Origin: Stereum hirsutum FP-91666 SS1
Lineage: Eukaryota > Basidiomycota > Agaricomycetes > Russulales > Stereaceae
Direction of reading: 5' to 3'
NCBI RefSeq assembly: GCF_000264905.1
Contig: NW_006763135.1
Span: 610,288 to 674,287, forward strand
DNA length: 64,000 nt
Positions 21,859 through 34,617 of the stretch are shown piece after piece. The notes under the pieces were generated by a model that was not told the origin of the DNA, did no database searches, and was given only the letters and a program-made list of their open reading frames with translations. The position numbers and the translations under genes were made by a program. Each line of letters starts with the position of its first letter. The first letter of the stretch is position 1.

Positions 21859-23481
21859 ATGTCGAGCTCACAAAAAGAAGAAGAGGGAGAACTCCAAGCA
21901 CCGCAACGACCGCCCTCTCCCCCACCCCACACGACGTTCTCCGCTCGAGGTGTCCATGTACGCGCACGCTCACGAAATGATCCCGAAAGCAACTCGAAAT
22001 AACCTCGTCTATGGCCTCTTATTATCTCTGTTCAATTCCATGCAACACACAGGCACCTAATTTCTCCGCTTTTCGACCTCGCGATGTCCGGATACCCTCA
22101 CATCAGGGCATGAACCATGTCGCATGGAGTTGTGATGGGAAGAAGCTGGCAGCAGCAGGGATGGACAAGGCAGTGAGGATTTGGCAACCAGACAAGAGTG
22201 TATGCTCTCTTTCTTTCCTCGGCCAGTGAACATGTATTCTAGTCGGAATGCTCATATGAACTGGTTCGCTTCTAGTTGGACACGCGAGGATGTTCGCTGT
22301 ACTCGATATCGCACTCGGACGATACCGACTATGTGTCCTGGAATCCAACGCATCCGGAGCTATTTTGCTCATCGAGTTCGAAGGAAAGGAGGATCGTGTT
22401 TTGGGACGCTCGACGTAAGTACCATTTTTTTCGATTCCATGCATTCTCAGGGGGGTTGAGACGATGTTCGGGCTATCGTATAGAGAGCAAACCCACCCAG
22501 ATAGTCAACACACGATCTGCACCGATCCAAACGAACTACTCACCAGACGGGAAGCACCTTGTATGGGTCTCCGTCCCCAACCAGCTCCATTTCTTGTCGT
22601 TTGCGAAGCCAGAGGGAGACGATGGCAAGGAGCAGTGGGGCCACATGACGACTGATACTGTGTGTACTCCTACCAGTTCCCTGACCCTTCACTCTGCTGA
22701 TCGTGTTTTCGGCTCGTTCTCTTCTGTTCCATCGTTCCGTGTTCCGTGTTTGGTGTTCGATAACGTAGAGCTTGACAGCCACGACGGCCATGTTCAACCA
22801 CGTAGGCGACGGCCTTATCCTCACGCACATTTCAGAATACCAGGTCCGCATCCACGACTTTCCTGCGTTAACGGTTCAAGAAAGCCTTCCCGCGCATGTC
22901 GGAGGATGTATCGCCGCCGCTTTGGATCCTCGGGGAAAGTATGTCATTTGTATCACTTTTTGTTAGAAGACAAGTACTAACTTTTTTTTGCTGTCGCTTG
23001 TTCTACTCAGATACATGGCGTCGGGAGGATATGATACGATTGTGAACATATTCGATATGGACGAGTTGATCTGTGCGAGGACGATCACAGCCTGCGAGTG
23101 CGTCTTTTCATTCCACTCCAAATACGGTCCCTGTCCAGACAAATTGGCTCACGCATACACTCGGACACACTTTACAGACATTCCGTCACTGCGCTCAGTT
23201 TCTCCCATTGCGGCGAATATATAGCCATCTCAAACATCGGAAAATATATTGACATCGTACGCTTTGCTTTGCCATCTCTCTCCTACGTCCTTCACCATAA
23301 TTAACATATGGCCCTTGGATAGTGTGCAGTCGAAACTGGTGCACATATGCACCGCATCAAATCTGTCTCCAGTTCGCCCACCGTCGCTTGGCACCCCTCG
23401 AGACATGCCATCGCATACTGTGGCCAGGTGGCAGGCCCACCATCTGTCGCGGCTGTCAGCTTGTTTGGACCGGGTGTATGA
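21859..23481 (+). CDS. THOC3: THO complex subunit 3 (THOC3/Tex1) WD40 protein
   Basis: Spliced from ATG 21859 (MSSSQKEEEGELQAPQ) through about eight exons. WD-type repeats are readable in order: MNHVAWSCDGKKLAAAGMDK with AVRIW, DYVSWNPTHPELFCSSSSK with RRIVFWDAR, TNYSPDGKHLVWVSVPNQ, ALDPRGKYMASGGYDTIVN, ALSFSHCGEYIAISNIGK with YIDI, and SSPTVAWHPSRHAIAYC, ending SLFGPGV at TGA 23481. Repeat order and wording (for example the SFSHCGEYIA and VETG...SPTVAWHP blocks) match THOC3/Tex1, the seven-bladed propeller of the THO/TREX complex, which couples transcription to mRNA packaging and nuclear export. The length, about 370-380 residues, is normal for the family. Its convergent neighbour begins its stop at 23758. 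Confidence 0.85.
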
Positions 23482-23757
23482 GATGTATGTCTGTTCGATT
23501 GTCGCGCGATGGTACAGTACAATATGGTATAGAATATCAATAAGTATCTGGGTATATTCCTATTGCGGTGTGCTTCTTCCAGAGTCACACAGCCAATGTG
23601 GCTGTCGATGTCCTTCCCGTGCTTTGGCATTGACATGCTGGCGTATGAGGGTGCAGCATCCGTTCTACTTCTTTCTCGAGATCATTCCACGAGCACTCTC
23701 CCTCGCTGTCTTCGTTCCGATGTCTGGACTCGTTGACCCATGCTGGACCGTCGATGA

Positions 23758-24684
23758 TCAGGCCTGATGCATAGTCAGCTCATACGCATGGGTGGCGATG
23801 GTGGTGAAAGACCTACTGGATTTACTGATGTCGTTCACGGCTGTCACGCTCCGTGCATAGACAAGCGCGCCAATAGCTCGTGAAGCGTATTCACGACCAC
23901 ATGCGTAGCGCTCGTATATACCTCCGCTCGTATCGACCGATTGTGAGGTCCCGCCTCCAAAGCTCGAAACTGGACTGGCCTTGAGAGTTCTGTGGGTTGA
24001 CTCGCAATGAGCAACAAGGCTAGCGATAAAAGAGTGTGACAGGATGCTTACGCTGTCAAATGCCTCACTAAGCATCGTTTTTGTTTCCTTTCCCATCCCT
24101 CATGGTGCCAGTTCAGCAGCTCCCAGATTTCGAGGAGCGCAGCATCGCCTTGTCTTAGACGATAAAAGTAGTGTGCGAAGGACATCTCGCGGACATGGTA
24201 TTGACTGAGCACGGAACCGAGTTTATGTGTCTGTTATGGCGAACGATGGGAGATGCGTTAAACCAGGCAAAGGACGGAGATAGAGTAGGAAGGCGGACGT
24301 TAGCTAGACGGTATGTCTTCTCTGCTTCGTCGATGATGGCGTCCTGGTGCTCTTTCGAGACCCCCTTGACTGACTCTGTCGTCAGGACTATCTCGAGTTG
24401 GTCGATCGTGGCTCTTCCGCTATACACATACCAAGTCAGCTCCGCGATCTCAACACTGCACTGTAAACCGATAGACGAAGGAGATGGAGAGCTCACATCT
24501 CTTCTACCTCCCTCACATATTTTTGGATGTCTATGTGCGGCTCGAGGAGAGTCTTACACATGTTCATTTTGGATAGGGCATATAAGAGGTCCTGCCAGTT
24601 CTCGATGCATTTGCGCGCCCGGGAAGTGTCTTCGACGTAGACGGAAGAAAACGAGAGGGGTTTCTTTTCTGGGACTTCTGTCAT
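23758..24684 (-). CDS. Unrecognised multi-exon helical protein
   Basis: ATG 24684 opens MTEVPEKKPLSFSSVYVED. Splicing through a GTGAGC donor near 24495 and further introns continues into ATIDQLEIVLTTESVKGVSK, then SQYHVREMSFAHYFYRLRQG, then DAALLEIWELLNWHHEGWER, and a Ser/Gly-rich exon (SSFGGGTSQSVDTSGG) ending at TGA 23758. The product of about 250-260 residues is rich in charged amphipathic helices with several Trp and has no recognised catalytic motif or signal peptide. One intron needs a weak GTCCGC donor. It lies tail-to-tail with THOC3 and in tandem with another unknown gene at 25712-26963, to which it has only weak resemblance (NWQDLL versus RWRDLL). Function unknown. Confidence 0.5.
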
Positions 24685-25711
24685 GAAGGGCAGGGAAAAG
24701 GTAGCTTTGGTATTGGATGGGGGAACGTGAAGTGTCGAGATGTTATTGCTAGCTTGAAAGTCGTATGTGGAATTGTTATTTCGCAGCAAAGGCGCAGATC
24801 CGAGTCATGATATACGTCCTGTGAGCCCTCGTGTTATTGTGTACGAGTGGCAGTGGGCCCCTTCATTTAGTGATTTACGCCCCTTCGGAGGATACGAAAA
24901 AACAATACAAGAGAATTAATGAAGTGAGCCGGCTCCGTCGTTAACGACGCGCAGGGTAGTGATGCATATGATGAGGTCTGAGGAGCTACTTATTGTTATT
25001 GTGGGCCCGCCCACTGGGATGGGCGTCTTTGTCTTTGTGCCGCTTTTGGGACTTTTGATGCCCGCCTTCGTTCTCGTAGCACGCTGTTGATTGAAACGGA
25101 AGTCTCGTTGTGGGTTGTTGATGGTCATTTTCTATCCAATTGAATGTCTCCACCCACCAGTGGGCGCACAGCCAGGACCGGCAGTTTGGCGATATGACGG
25201 CAGTTTCCGGCCGTGATAGTTCGTTCTTGTCTGAAGTGTGGGGTACAGTGAGTGGCCATTATATAGTACGTAGGAGCATTGAGAAATATATGGAAGTCGT
25301 TCGTGGTCACCTTCCATGAGCAAGGAGATGCCTCAAGTATCGACTTAGGTTAATTTCGGTTATGCATGCCGAACGCAATTGACTTGGTGTGGGTGACGCA
25401 TTCCTAGGTTGTCCTCGAGAACGAGTCTGTAATTGCCCTCGACATTACTCCCAAATGAGCAGCTGCGAACCAAGAATACGAAATCGGTATATTATCACTT
25501 CCTCGCGGATACATTGTCAAAGTATATGGTCCTGCCCATATCCTTTCCAGACCAATAGGGAGCCCGTCAAGTTAATGGTCCTTGTGTGGGGGTGGCGGGT
25601 GGCAGTGGGTTGTCGTGCGCTTGAGCAGTGGTTGGCGATGATTCGGTGTCGACGATTGTATGAGATAGTGCAGCTAGATATTACCCAGACGCGAAAAAAA
25701 AAATTAGACAA
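24685..25711. other. Interval between two unknown genes, possible small ORFs
   Basis: A 70-codon minus-strand frame at 24916-25128 (MTINNPQRDFRFNQQRATR, then a Lys/Thr/Pro-rich stretch) is preceded by another at 25125-25310. Neither has a recognised motif. They could be upstream exons of the gene below or chance. No RNA gene or repeat was noticed. Confidence 0.3.
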
Positions 25712-26963
25712 TCAGAAACCGCAAACGGTTGAGGAAATAATCAATGAAGAAATCGACCAACCGATATCGATACCCAAGTCGTCGAGGAGGGTGTCTATCT
25801 CGGACACCCATTGAGAGTCGTGTTCTTGGGACGAGCGGCTTCCGTTGTTCAGGCAAGCTGATATGAGGATAATGATAGTGTGTGTAAACGAATATCGGGT
25901 GTCACGGGGATCAGAGGTAACTTACCATCTGTACTGTATCCCTCGTCTGGGGAGGTGCCCGGATCAGGTACGTCTTCGTTCGGGAGGTCAGATGGCTGGT
26001 TCGCGGAGATATTGCTCTGTGCCAGTCGTTGCTGTAAAAGTCCAGTATCAAAACGCGTACGAGATCAGCGAACCGAGACGTAGCGTGCAAGATCAGACAA
26101 AATAGCAGACCTGGACGACATCGAACCGTCGACGGGCAATATCGGAGTACATCCTCGCTTCCTTATTGGCGGCATAACGCGGTGCTTGGAATACATCAAA
26201 AGCAATTTGGCTGAGGCCACGATAGAACAATGCCCTAAATTGTGGCGCAAAGGGTGTGGCGCAAGTATGGTTGCCCGACGGTCAACGAAGACAACCAAAA
26301 GCGATAGATAGTGATAGAAGAGTCTACCATTGGAAGTCGGCCAGAACTTCGTTCTTGTCGTAGTCGCCCCACTTATCAGTGTCGGCACGCTTCACGAGGT
26401 CGTAGATTTGAGAAAGGAATGAGTCTCCAGTTTGCAGGGTGGATACGGTATCGGTCTCGAGGAGATGATCGTATGAGTCGGATAGTCGCTTGAGAAACGA
26501 CACGAATATCGGCAAGATTGGACGGAATCAGAGAACTGGGCAACTGACCTCGGCAGACGTGGAAACACGGGACAAATGTCGGTTGAAGGAGATGATCAGC
26601 TTCAGGGCTCGCCACCTCCACCAATGAGGCTTTTGACGAACGAGCACCTCAGCCTCGTCGGCACCTTCGATACTGTAATTACCGGCTGGATAAGTCAGTA
26701 GAGCAAAATCAGAAAACATAGAGAGGTGACACTGACGCTCGTTTGACGCCCGTTATCGTAGTTCTTTGCTCTGGAGTTAGAGTAAAGGCATGCTCAAGGT
26801 AATCGTTTGCTTCAAGTAAATCTCGCCAGCGAGGTTTTGGATTCCGCTCAACAATCTTCATTAGACGCTTCTGAAGGCTCATCCCGAGTGTAGCAAAGAG
26901 AAGAATGGCACGGCGAGATTCAGTGAGAAAAGTGAGGAGAGAGAAGCAGTGCAGAATAATCAT
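25712..26963 (-). CDS. Unrecognised multi-exon protein, hydrophobic N-terminus and acidic C-terminus
   Basis: The model starts at ATG 26963 (MIILHCFSLLTFLTESRR) and follows consistent GT-AG introns: ...RWRDLLEANDYLEHAF / YSIEGADEAEVLVRQKPHWW / RLSDSYDHLLETDTVSTLQT and KWGDYDKNEVLADFQW / ALFYRGLSQIAFDVFQAPRY with RMYSDIARRRFDVVQ / LPNEDVPDPGTSPDEG / SQEHDSQWVSEIDTLLDDLG, ending VCGF and TGA at 25712. About 290 residues, helical, with an acidic Asp/Glu/Pro/Ser C-terminal part. Hydrophobic start, charged helical middle and acidic tail recall the small genes at 3.3, 57 and 61 kb, but no sequence identity is evident. An earlier start cannot be excluded because open frames extend to about 27380 without an ATG. 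Confidence 0.5.
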
Positions 26964-27824
26964 GGCGAAAATCAGTCAGTGACACGGAGCTCCAAGCTTT
27001 ATACAAATCGCTTCGCCAAAAGAAGAGCATAAGCGCAACCAAAGCGTCAACATCGTTCCTCTTGGAGCCTATGGATGCAACGACAATAAGGACTCGGATG
27101 TCGCTGATGTAGCCGTTTGTGAACTTGGGCCCGCGAAGACGCCGAACGTATGGGAGTGACACGCCGATTTCGGCGGCGCAGCCTTGTTCTGCAGCGTGTT
27201 TCGTTCCCACCGACTGTGACGACGAACAGATGTACCACTGTGATGCTTGGAAGAGGGTTGGGTGGCGGCACTATTGTTATTGTCGTTTGTGGTGGGAATT
27301 TGGGGATGAGGTCGGGAAATAGCTGGTCGTGTTGGGGCGTTCGGGGATGTTTCTTGGGTCGTGGATGCTATATCAAGCAAAGTCGTGCAAAGTTATGAAG
27401 AAGTGTTATTGTAATGCATAGCCTGTCGTTTATTCTATTCAAGGCGAGGATGCCTCGAGGCTGAACTGGAGGAGACAAGGAGGAGACGTTCTGGGAGGGC
27501 AATACGCCACAATGGCTCGTAAACGTGGTCGACGGTATGAAATCTAGAAAGCGAACTGAGCGATCGTCTTCAACGAGGCCACCATACGGCCGCGTTACAC
27601 TTCTGAGCCACTGTCTCCTCCTTGCAGCACTGTGCCACGACTTTGACTAGATTGTTCTATGGGCCAGGATACGAAGACGAACGAGAGGATGGGGGTAAGA
27701 AAGACGGATGGGGATGTGGCCCCACCCGGGGACGAATATAGAAACACGTGCGGGACCTTCAGCGAGTCTTCAGCGGTCGCCCCAGAGCGTCAGCCGCTGT
27801 AGTCCTTCTTTGCTTCGTACTCCC
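26964..27824. other. Intergenic region upstream of lipin
   Basis: Open frames continue the minus-strand gene leftover up to about 27380 but start only at non-ATG codons. From 27400 to 27824 nothing is recognised. The last few hundred bases should contain the lipin promoter. Confidence 0.35.
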
Positions 27825-30800
27825 ATGAACTACCTCTGGGGCGCGGTCAATGCCATTAGTGCCCCTTACCAATATTACAAGGAACTCGCCCCACTTAATC
27901 CGTCGACACTCACTGGTGCTATCGATGTCATAGTCATTCGCAGACCCGCTCCGGGCGGAGGCACAGAGTTGGCATGCACGCCATTTCATGTTCGGTTTGG
28001 GAAATGGCAGGTATTAAGACCTGGAGAGAAGAAGGTACGTTGATGTTCTTCCCGCTCTTCTCGCATGTTTCTCTCTCGTTGGGTCTCGGAAGGTCAACGT
28101 ACGGGACACGGTTCACCGAGGCAGGCAGGGCAAGGATGGGTCATGGCGTTACTTGGGGATAGAGCTGGATGCATCAGCTCATGACCCCAACCCCAAAGCG
28201 CCTGATGTACTGCTGTCGAACTATTCTAGAGCTCACTCTGCACCGCCTTGGTCGTTCTACTTTCAGGATCCCAATTTCCTTGTCAATTCGCCTCACAAAT
28301 CTCGGACGATGTATCCACCTATCCATTATCTCATACATCGGCTATCGTCGAGCACAAACTATCTCATGTTTCTCTGGGCGATACCATGCTGCGCGAAACC
28401 TATTCATGAGCTTGTGATTCTCATTGTTGCCTTGCGAACTATCTAGAGCCCGCCCGCTGCCTCGGGATTCTATCACAACTATCATCATACACCGCACTTT
28501 CATCTTGATAAAGACAATACGATTCTGCACTGAGAGTCTGCATCTATTGCGCGTTGGGATGCTCTATTGCTATGATCTCTGACATCTCCATGTTGACGTC
28601 GGGCTCGGGAGATATAGACTCCTAACTTTGAAGTGCCACACGAAGTGCTTGTGTGGCCCATTTGCGTGGCCTGCCGTGTTCTATTTCTCACACATCGACG
28701 GCCTGTAGCCATGCCGCACACCACCTCGTTTGAGGTTTGTATCGTTTCTGTCTCTGAAATGGTATATTTTATCTCCCGATGTTGCCCGTTTCGCCTATCA
28801 CAAGCTATTCGACATACTACCGTTACTCTTACTTTCACAGCTCAGCTCTCTAACACTTGCTCTATCAATGCGCTTACACGATTTCTACCTTCAGGTCAAT
28901 GTAGCCATCAACGGCAAACCCATCCCATTCAACATGAAGATCGGAGACGCCGGCGAAGCCTTCTTCATCTTCGAAACCGAAGGCGACATCCCGGACGATC
29001 TCATAACATCACCACTCCTCGAAGCCACGAAACCGGGGCAATCAAACATCCAGACACTCAAGACTGGACGTTTCGGTGCTAGGGAGGATGGACCGGATGC
29101 GGATGTGGATGCGGAAGGGGACATGGATATGGGGATGGGTGGTGGTTTGGGTTCGAGCGATGATAGAAGACAGACAGAGAGCACGCAGGAGCCTGATTTT
29201 TTGGACTTGAACGAGACGGGAGTGGAGCCGAATGCAGAAGCGTCAGGTTCAGGTTCAGAAACGAGACAAGATAGAGACAGGGATGAAGTGGGCAGTAGGA
29301 AGGGCGCGAAGGGCAAAGGCCAGCCTGGATTGTTGACTCGGACGGTTGGAGTGGGGAAGGCGGTCATTGATGCGGTGGGTAGTGTGGAGAGGGAAAAGAG
29401 AGGGGAGGTGAAGGATCAGGTCGAAGCTGCGCGAAACGTTACGCAGAACCTTGTCGAGACCGAGTTTCATGGGATCGGGAAGGAAAGTGAGCAAGATATG
29501 AGATTGAGGATTAGGGGTAACGATCCTGGCGACGAGGCGTTACCGAAGCTGAAGGACGAAGATCTGCAGACGCCAGATGTCATCGACAATGGTGGTGGGT
29601 TGTTCCTCTCGATCTCCGGAGCTAGCAGCACTCATTGAATTGATTTTATGGGACTCCGTAGATATAATGATGGATATGGGCGGGTATCATTCACGCCAAC
29701 ACAATCGCTCCCAATCTCACGAAAGCCGCCACGAAGATTACTTCGGCCAGCAATCTATTCCCTTTCCCTCCGCCGGAACACCTTCAACCAGCCTACCATC
29801 CTCACCTCTCCCAACTTCACACGTACCGCAACCACCGCAACCACAACCGTCCACCTCATCACCCAATTCTAGCCCTACCCGAACTCTACGTCCTATTCCC
29901 TTCCCAACAGGCGACCTCGACATCCGTGCGCCCTCTGCCCCACCAACCGACACCCCCGAACGCTGGGCTAAACGTCACCCTTCATTAATGATACAAGGCA
30001 TGCCACCGCCCAGTATGCAACCTCAGGACGAATTCTCATGGGAATGGGGCGCATTCCCTCAAAGAAGTCCGATGAGGGCTTCGTTCGATCATCTGAAGTA
30101 TAAACCGAGTAGGATGGGCGTTACGGATATGCTGAATGAGGAAGAGGAAGGTGGTGGGTTGGGAATGCCGAGTATCGCGGGTGTGGTTGGCGCGGCCGGT
30201 GGACTCGGTGGAGAGGGAGATGAGGATGAGGACGAGAGGAGGTTTCAGAGGAGTAAGAGTTTACCGCCGGAGTTGGAAGGCGAGGATTTGAGCTCGTCGA
30301 TTTCTGTGGGTAGTGGGGGTGGCGGCCAGGACGCGAGAAAGGCATTGGAAGAGGTGATTCCCAGAATGGAATTTCCTTCCAAGGTGCGTGAGAACGAGAA
30401 AAGTGAGGACGAGCGGGAGCCCCTATCCGAGGATGAAAGCGACGCTCGTGCTGGTCCGAGGTCAAGGGAACGGGAGAGGCCGAGAGATGGTGAGGGAAAC
30501 AAGAAGGGTCAGAGGTCGTGGACGAGATGGTGGACTGGAAATAAGAAGGATGGAAGGACGCATAGTGTGGATGTCAGGGGAGCGAATGCTCAGGATGATG
30601 CGAACGCGCCGACGAGGAAACAACTGGCGGAGGACAGGCCGCCTCTGAAGGCGTTCAACTCAGTTCCTGTTGTCACGGCAAGTACATTCGGTATCTACGG
30701 CGTAGTGTGGATCCTGACTCCAGTTTTTTTCGATAGCCTCAAGGCATCGCCGCCGCCGAGAGTTCCACGCCGGAATCTGAGGAATTCGACCCTTCATACG

Positions 30801-32594
30801 GGGTCTCGGCCAGATCGCTACCCAACGACACTGCTCCCATACACCAATTCACTAGCACACCTCTCCAGGAATCACCGCCATCTCGAGTTGAGCCCGAGCC
30901 AAGCAAACGATTCGCAAAGACCCTACGATTGACTTCGGAGCAACTTGTCAGTGTCTTCACGGACCTACATCTTTATTGTTCCGAACTGACATCGTGGCTT
31001 TCTCCGTGTTCATGTTTTGTAGGAGAGGCTCAACCTTGAACCAGGCGCAAACACTATCACTTTCTCGCTTTCCAGTTCAGGCGTGGCTGCGTGTACAGCG
31101 CGAATATTTGTATGGGACTCGACAGACCATATTGTCATCTCTGATATTGACGGGACTATCACCAAGTGAGAATCACCTCTTTCTTGAGCTCCTTTCTTGA
31201 CTTCGTTGACCTGTTATAACTTCATCTTCTAGGTCTGATGCCCTCGGCCATGTCTTCACCATGATCGGACGAGACTGGACGCATCTCGGTGTGGCGAAGC
31301 TTTATACCGATATCTGCAGAAATGGGTACAAGATCATGTACTTGACCTCGAGGGCCATTGGCCAGGCCGACTCGACACGATATTATCTACAGGGTATCAA
31401 GCAAAACGATTATCAACTCCCAGAGGGTCCCGTCATCATGAGTCCCGATCGGTTGATGGCTTCGTTGCATCGGTGAATATTTTTTTCTCACTTACTCCCA
31501 AATGTCATGCCATTTCAGGGTACTCCGTAAACTAATATAGGGTTGTACAGGGAAGTCATCATGCGCAAACCTGAAGTGTTCAAGATGGCCTGTCTGCGCG
31601 ATATCCAGCGCCTCTTTGGACCTACCTCTCCCAGCCCTTTCTACGCAGGCTTTGGCAACAGGATCACCGACGCCTTATCGTATCGAAGCGTGAATGTTCC
31701 AAGTTCGAGGATATTTACAATCGATTCAAACGGCGAGGTCAAGATGGAGTTGCTCGAACTGGCTGGGTACAAGTCTCCGTGAGCTTTTCACACCTCTTAC
31801 TTAGCCCAAATGGGTCTCCGGACGCTCGCTCACCCGATCACCTCAGGTCTGTGGCCAGCTACATCCATATGACCGATCTCGTCGACCAAATGTTCCCTCC
31901 AATTCAGCATAAGTGGGAGTCCGAGTTCACAGACAACAACTACTGGAAAGCGCCCGTCGCAGAATTCCCTCTTCCCGACCTCTCCCCACCCTCTCCAGCA
32001 CTCTCCGCCCGCTCCGACACATCGAACGTCTCCACGCTTGCAAGGCTAAGGAACTTCAGCCTCCGGGCCAACAGCGGAGTCGCTAGTGCAAATGCGGCGA
32101 AGAGGATGACGTTGCCCCCTCCCGTGACGGGTGAGGTTAGGGGTAGGCATTTGAGTCTCGAAGGTGTTGGTGCTGGAGTAGGGACCGGAAATATGGATGA
32201 GAATGGGAAGAGGTTGAGGCAGATGTCGAGTATGGAGAGGTTGAGTAGTGCGCTCGCGGGATTGGCAGTGGGTGGCGGTGGCGACAGGAGGAGTGTGAGT
32301 CCAGAGTCCTCGTCAGGGACATATTTGGATTCGGAGGACGATGATGCGGAGAAAGGGGAATTGTTTATCGATGGACGAAGACGGAGGAGGAGGGTCAGGA
32401 CGGAGAGTATGCCCGGCTCGTTGCCAGAGTCGAGGGCAGGTACGGATGATGAGGAAGATCTGGAGTTCGGCCCTGAAGAGGGTGAGGAAGGGGACGAGGA
32501 CGATATCCATGAGGAGGAAGAGGAGGTCGCGGAGCAGGAGTTCGATGATGATTTGTTGGCGACGGGAGAGATGCAGAATGTGCCATTCTTGTAG
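27825..32594 (+). CDS. Lipin-type phosphatidate phosphatase (PAH1/Ned1)
   Basis: ATG 27825 opens the N-terminal lipin domain: MNYLWGAVNAISAPYQYY, then STLTGAIDVIVIRRPAPGGG, CTPFHVRFGKWQVLRPGEKK and, after the first intron, VAINGKPIPFNMKIGDAGEA with FFIFETEGD. A long acidic/Ser-rich middle follows (exon to 29593, then from about 29651). The C-terminal LNS2/HAD half has the catalytic DxDxT motif HIVISDIDGTITKSDALGH, then GRDWTHLGVAKLYTDICRNG, YKIMYLTSRAIGQADSTRYY and FGNRITDALSYRSV. The gene ends at TAG 32594 after an acidic tail. It dephosphorylates phosphatidate to diacylglycerol at the ER/nuclear membrane and controls triacylglycerol versus phospholipid synthesis. The first intron is very long (28035-28894). 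About 1,300 residues, larger than yeast Pah1 because of low-complexity insertions. Confidence 0.9.
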
Positions 32595-32916
32595 ATCGTT
32601 TTCGGTTTTCGTGTTCTCAGTGGTCGTTGCATATCACACATACAGCTCACACATCCGCACATTGCACGCAGTTCGTTTGCTTACACTCACAATCCACAGA
32701 CACGACGCATTGATTTGTTGTACACACATGACATGTAAATTATCATCGGCTTAGTTGGTTGTCGCATCGCCATAGCTATAATAGATGCGGACTTTCCCTC
32801 TCGGGTGGTGGACTCATTTTGGAGATTTCACTCTGATTGAAGCCCGTTACGATTCCCTTCTACCCATGCGTTGAGCGATTATCGAAGGGACGTATAAATG
32901 AAAAAGCAATGGTGAC

Positions 32917-34617
32917 CTAAAGCTCCTCCGACTTCTTCAGCGCACGCTGAGCGTGAGGTTTGGGGGGCTCGGACGAGCCCATCATGCCCAAAAAGTCGTG
33001 CACGATATCGGCTGCAGCGATACTCGTGATATCCGCTGTAAAGACAACGCATCTCAGCATCAGCGCCGCATGCTCAACAGGAGCAGTAGAGTGATAGGTA
33101 CGCACCATTATCGTAGGCGGGTGCAACTTCGACGACATCAGCACCACTGTTATTTACGATGGTGTCGAGGTTAGACGAAGTATGTGAAAGTAGGGAGGAC
33201 AAAGTTGGACGTACACAAAGTTGAGTCCGGATAGTCCACGGAGGACGCGCTTGACTTCGCGAGTGGTCCAGCCTCCAACTTCAGGCGTGCCGGCTACAAT
33301 ACAGAGACGAAAATTATATCCATTCGTGATTAGCGACCAAGTCTGAGCTCCAATTTCAGGATGAAAACTGACTGGCCGGAGCAATTGAGGGGTCGATCAC
33401 GTCGATATCGAGCCTATAGTTATGTCGGAAGGATATAAATAGAGTCAGGATGTATATGTAGTGTAAAAAGGACAGGACTGACGTGAGGTAGACCGGATTC
33501 GTGCCAACACGATCTCTGATACGCTTGATGACCTCCGCGATGCCAATGTCGTCGATATCTTCAGCCGAGATGGTCATGAAGCCGACGTACTCGTCGGTCT
33601 CCACAGTTTTACTCTGTAAACGTCGCAATGGATACGAACCCATTGACGGATGAGAAAATTTACCGATCACCTGGAAGAATAGTTATACTAACGTTCATCT
33701 TAGACCGAATACCAGCGTGTACGTTCGTGTCATTGATGAGGAGACCTTCCTCATGTGCCACAAAGAAGTAGCTGCCGTGTGTCACAGGACTGGGTGGAGC
33801 GTTACGAGTGCCAGAAGTGTCCATGTGTGAGTCGAAGTGGATGACGGAGACTGGGCCGTATATTTTGTAGAGAGATCGAAGAATAGGAAGAACGATGGTA
33901 TGATCCCCTCCAAGAGAAACAACCTTTGGATGGACTAATCCGTCTTTTGCGACGAGAGCAGACTTTGAAGAGAATACTCCAGGGCTGTCTTCTGATGCAC
34001 TCGCGAGGGGACGTGCGAGGAGAGTGTCGTACGCGACTTCCATTTGGTCCAGTGCGAGCAGGTTATCATACGCACTCAACGGGATCTGAGCAAACCAAGA
34101 GACATCTCTGTCAGTGCGGCGCCATCGCTATATTCTATGCTAACACAGCGAATAATCAAGTACTCACATCCCCACAATCCACCGCCTTGATTCCATCATA
34201 AGGACTGATCCCCCATGCGAGCGTATATCCCCTCTCCCCACTATGTCTCCGGCTCCCCAATCTAATCCCATGTGGACCAAACCTCGCACCTGGCCTGTAC
34301 GTCACCGTCGTATCGAAAGGCATACCCAGAATAGCGACGTCGTAGTTGATGGAGGTGTCTTCCAGGCATCGAGCGTATTCAAGGTGAGAAAAGGAGACAG
34401 GGCCCGTGTAGGAGAGATCGTTCTGTTTGCCGTATTTTGAAAGCCAAGTAGCAGGCGTGGGATCCTTTAAGGATGGGTTGGCGACGACAGGCTGGTAATG
34501 AGATGAGGGAATAGGCTCAGTTTTGGTATCGAGTTTGAGGGGCTGTTGGCCTGCATGGTCTGGGGAACAGTGGGTCAAAGCCGCCTGAAGAAGAACGAGA
34601 ACGAGCGTAGACTTCAT
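32917..34617 (-). CDS. Agmatinase-type ureohydrolase with signal peptide
   Basis: ATG 34617 starts [18 protein letters not shown], a typical secretory signal. The arginase/agmatinase fold follows: [20 protein letters not shown] and [12 protein letters not shown], then across introns [31 protein letters not shown] (metal-binding DxHxD), [13 protein letters not shown] (second metal motif DxDxxDP), [20 protein letters not shown] and a C-terminal [15 protein letters not shown], ending at 32917. These motifs hold the two manganese ions that hydrolyse a guanidino group, releasing urea. The GTPE/GGW wording fits agmatinase or guanidinobutyrase more than arginase. The signal peptide suggests an extracellular or vacuolar enzyme. 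About eight exons. Confidence 0.85.

Noticed and set aside
28153..28446. 97-codon frame in the long lipin intron
   Set aside because: No recognised domain and no matching gene signals; considered part of the intron insertion.
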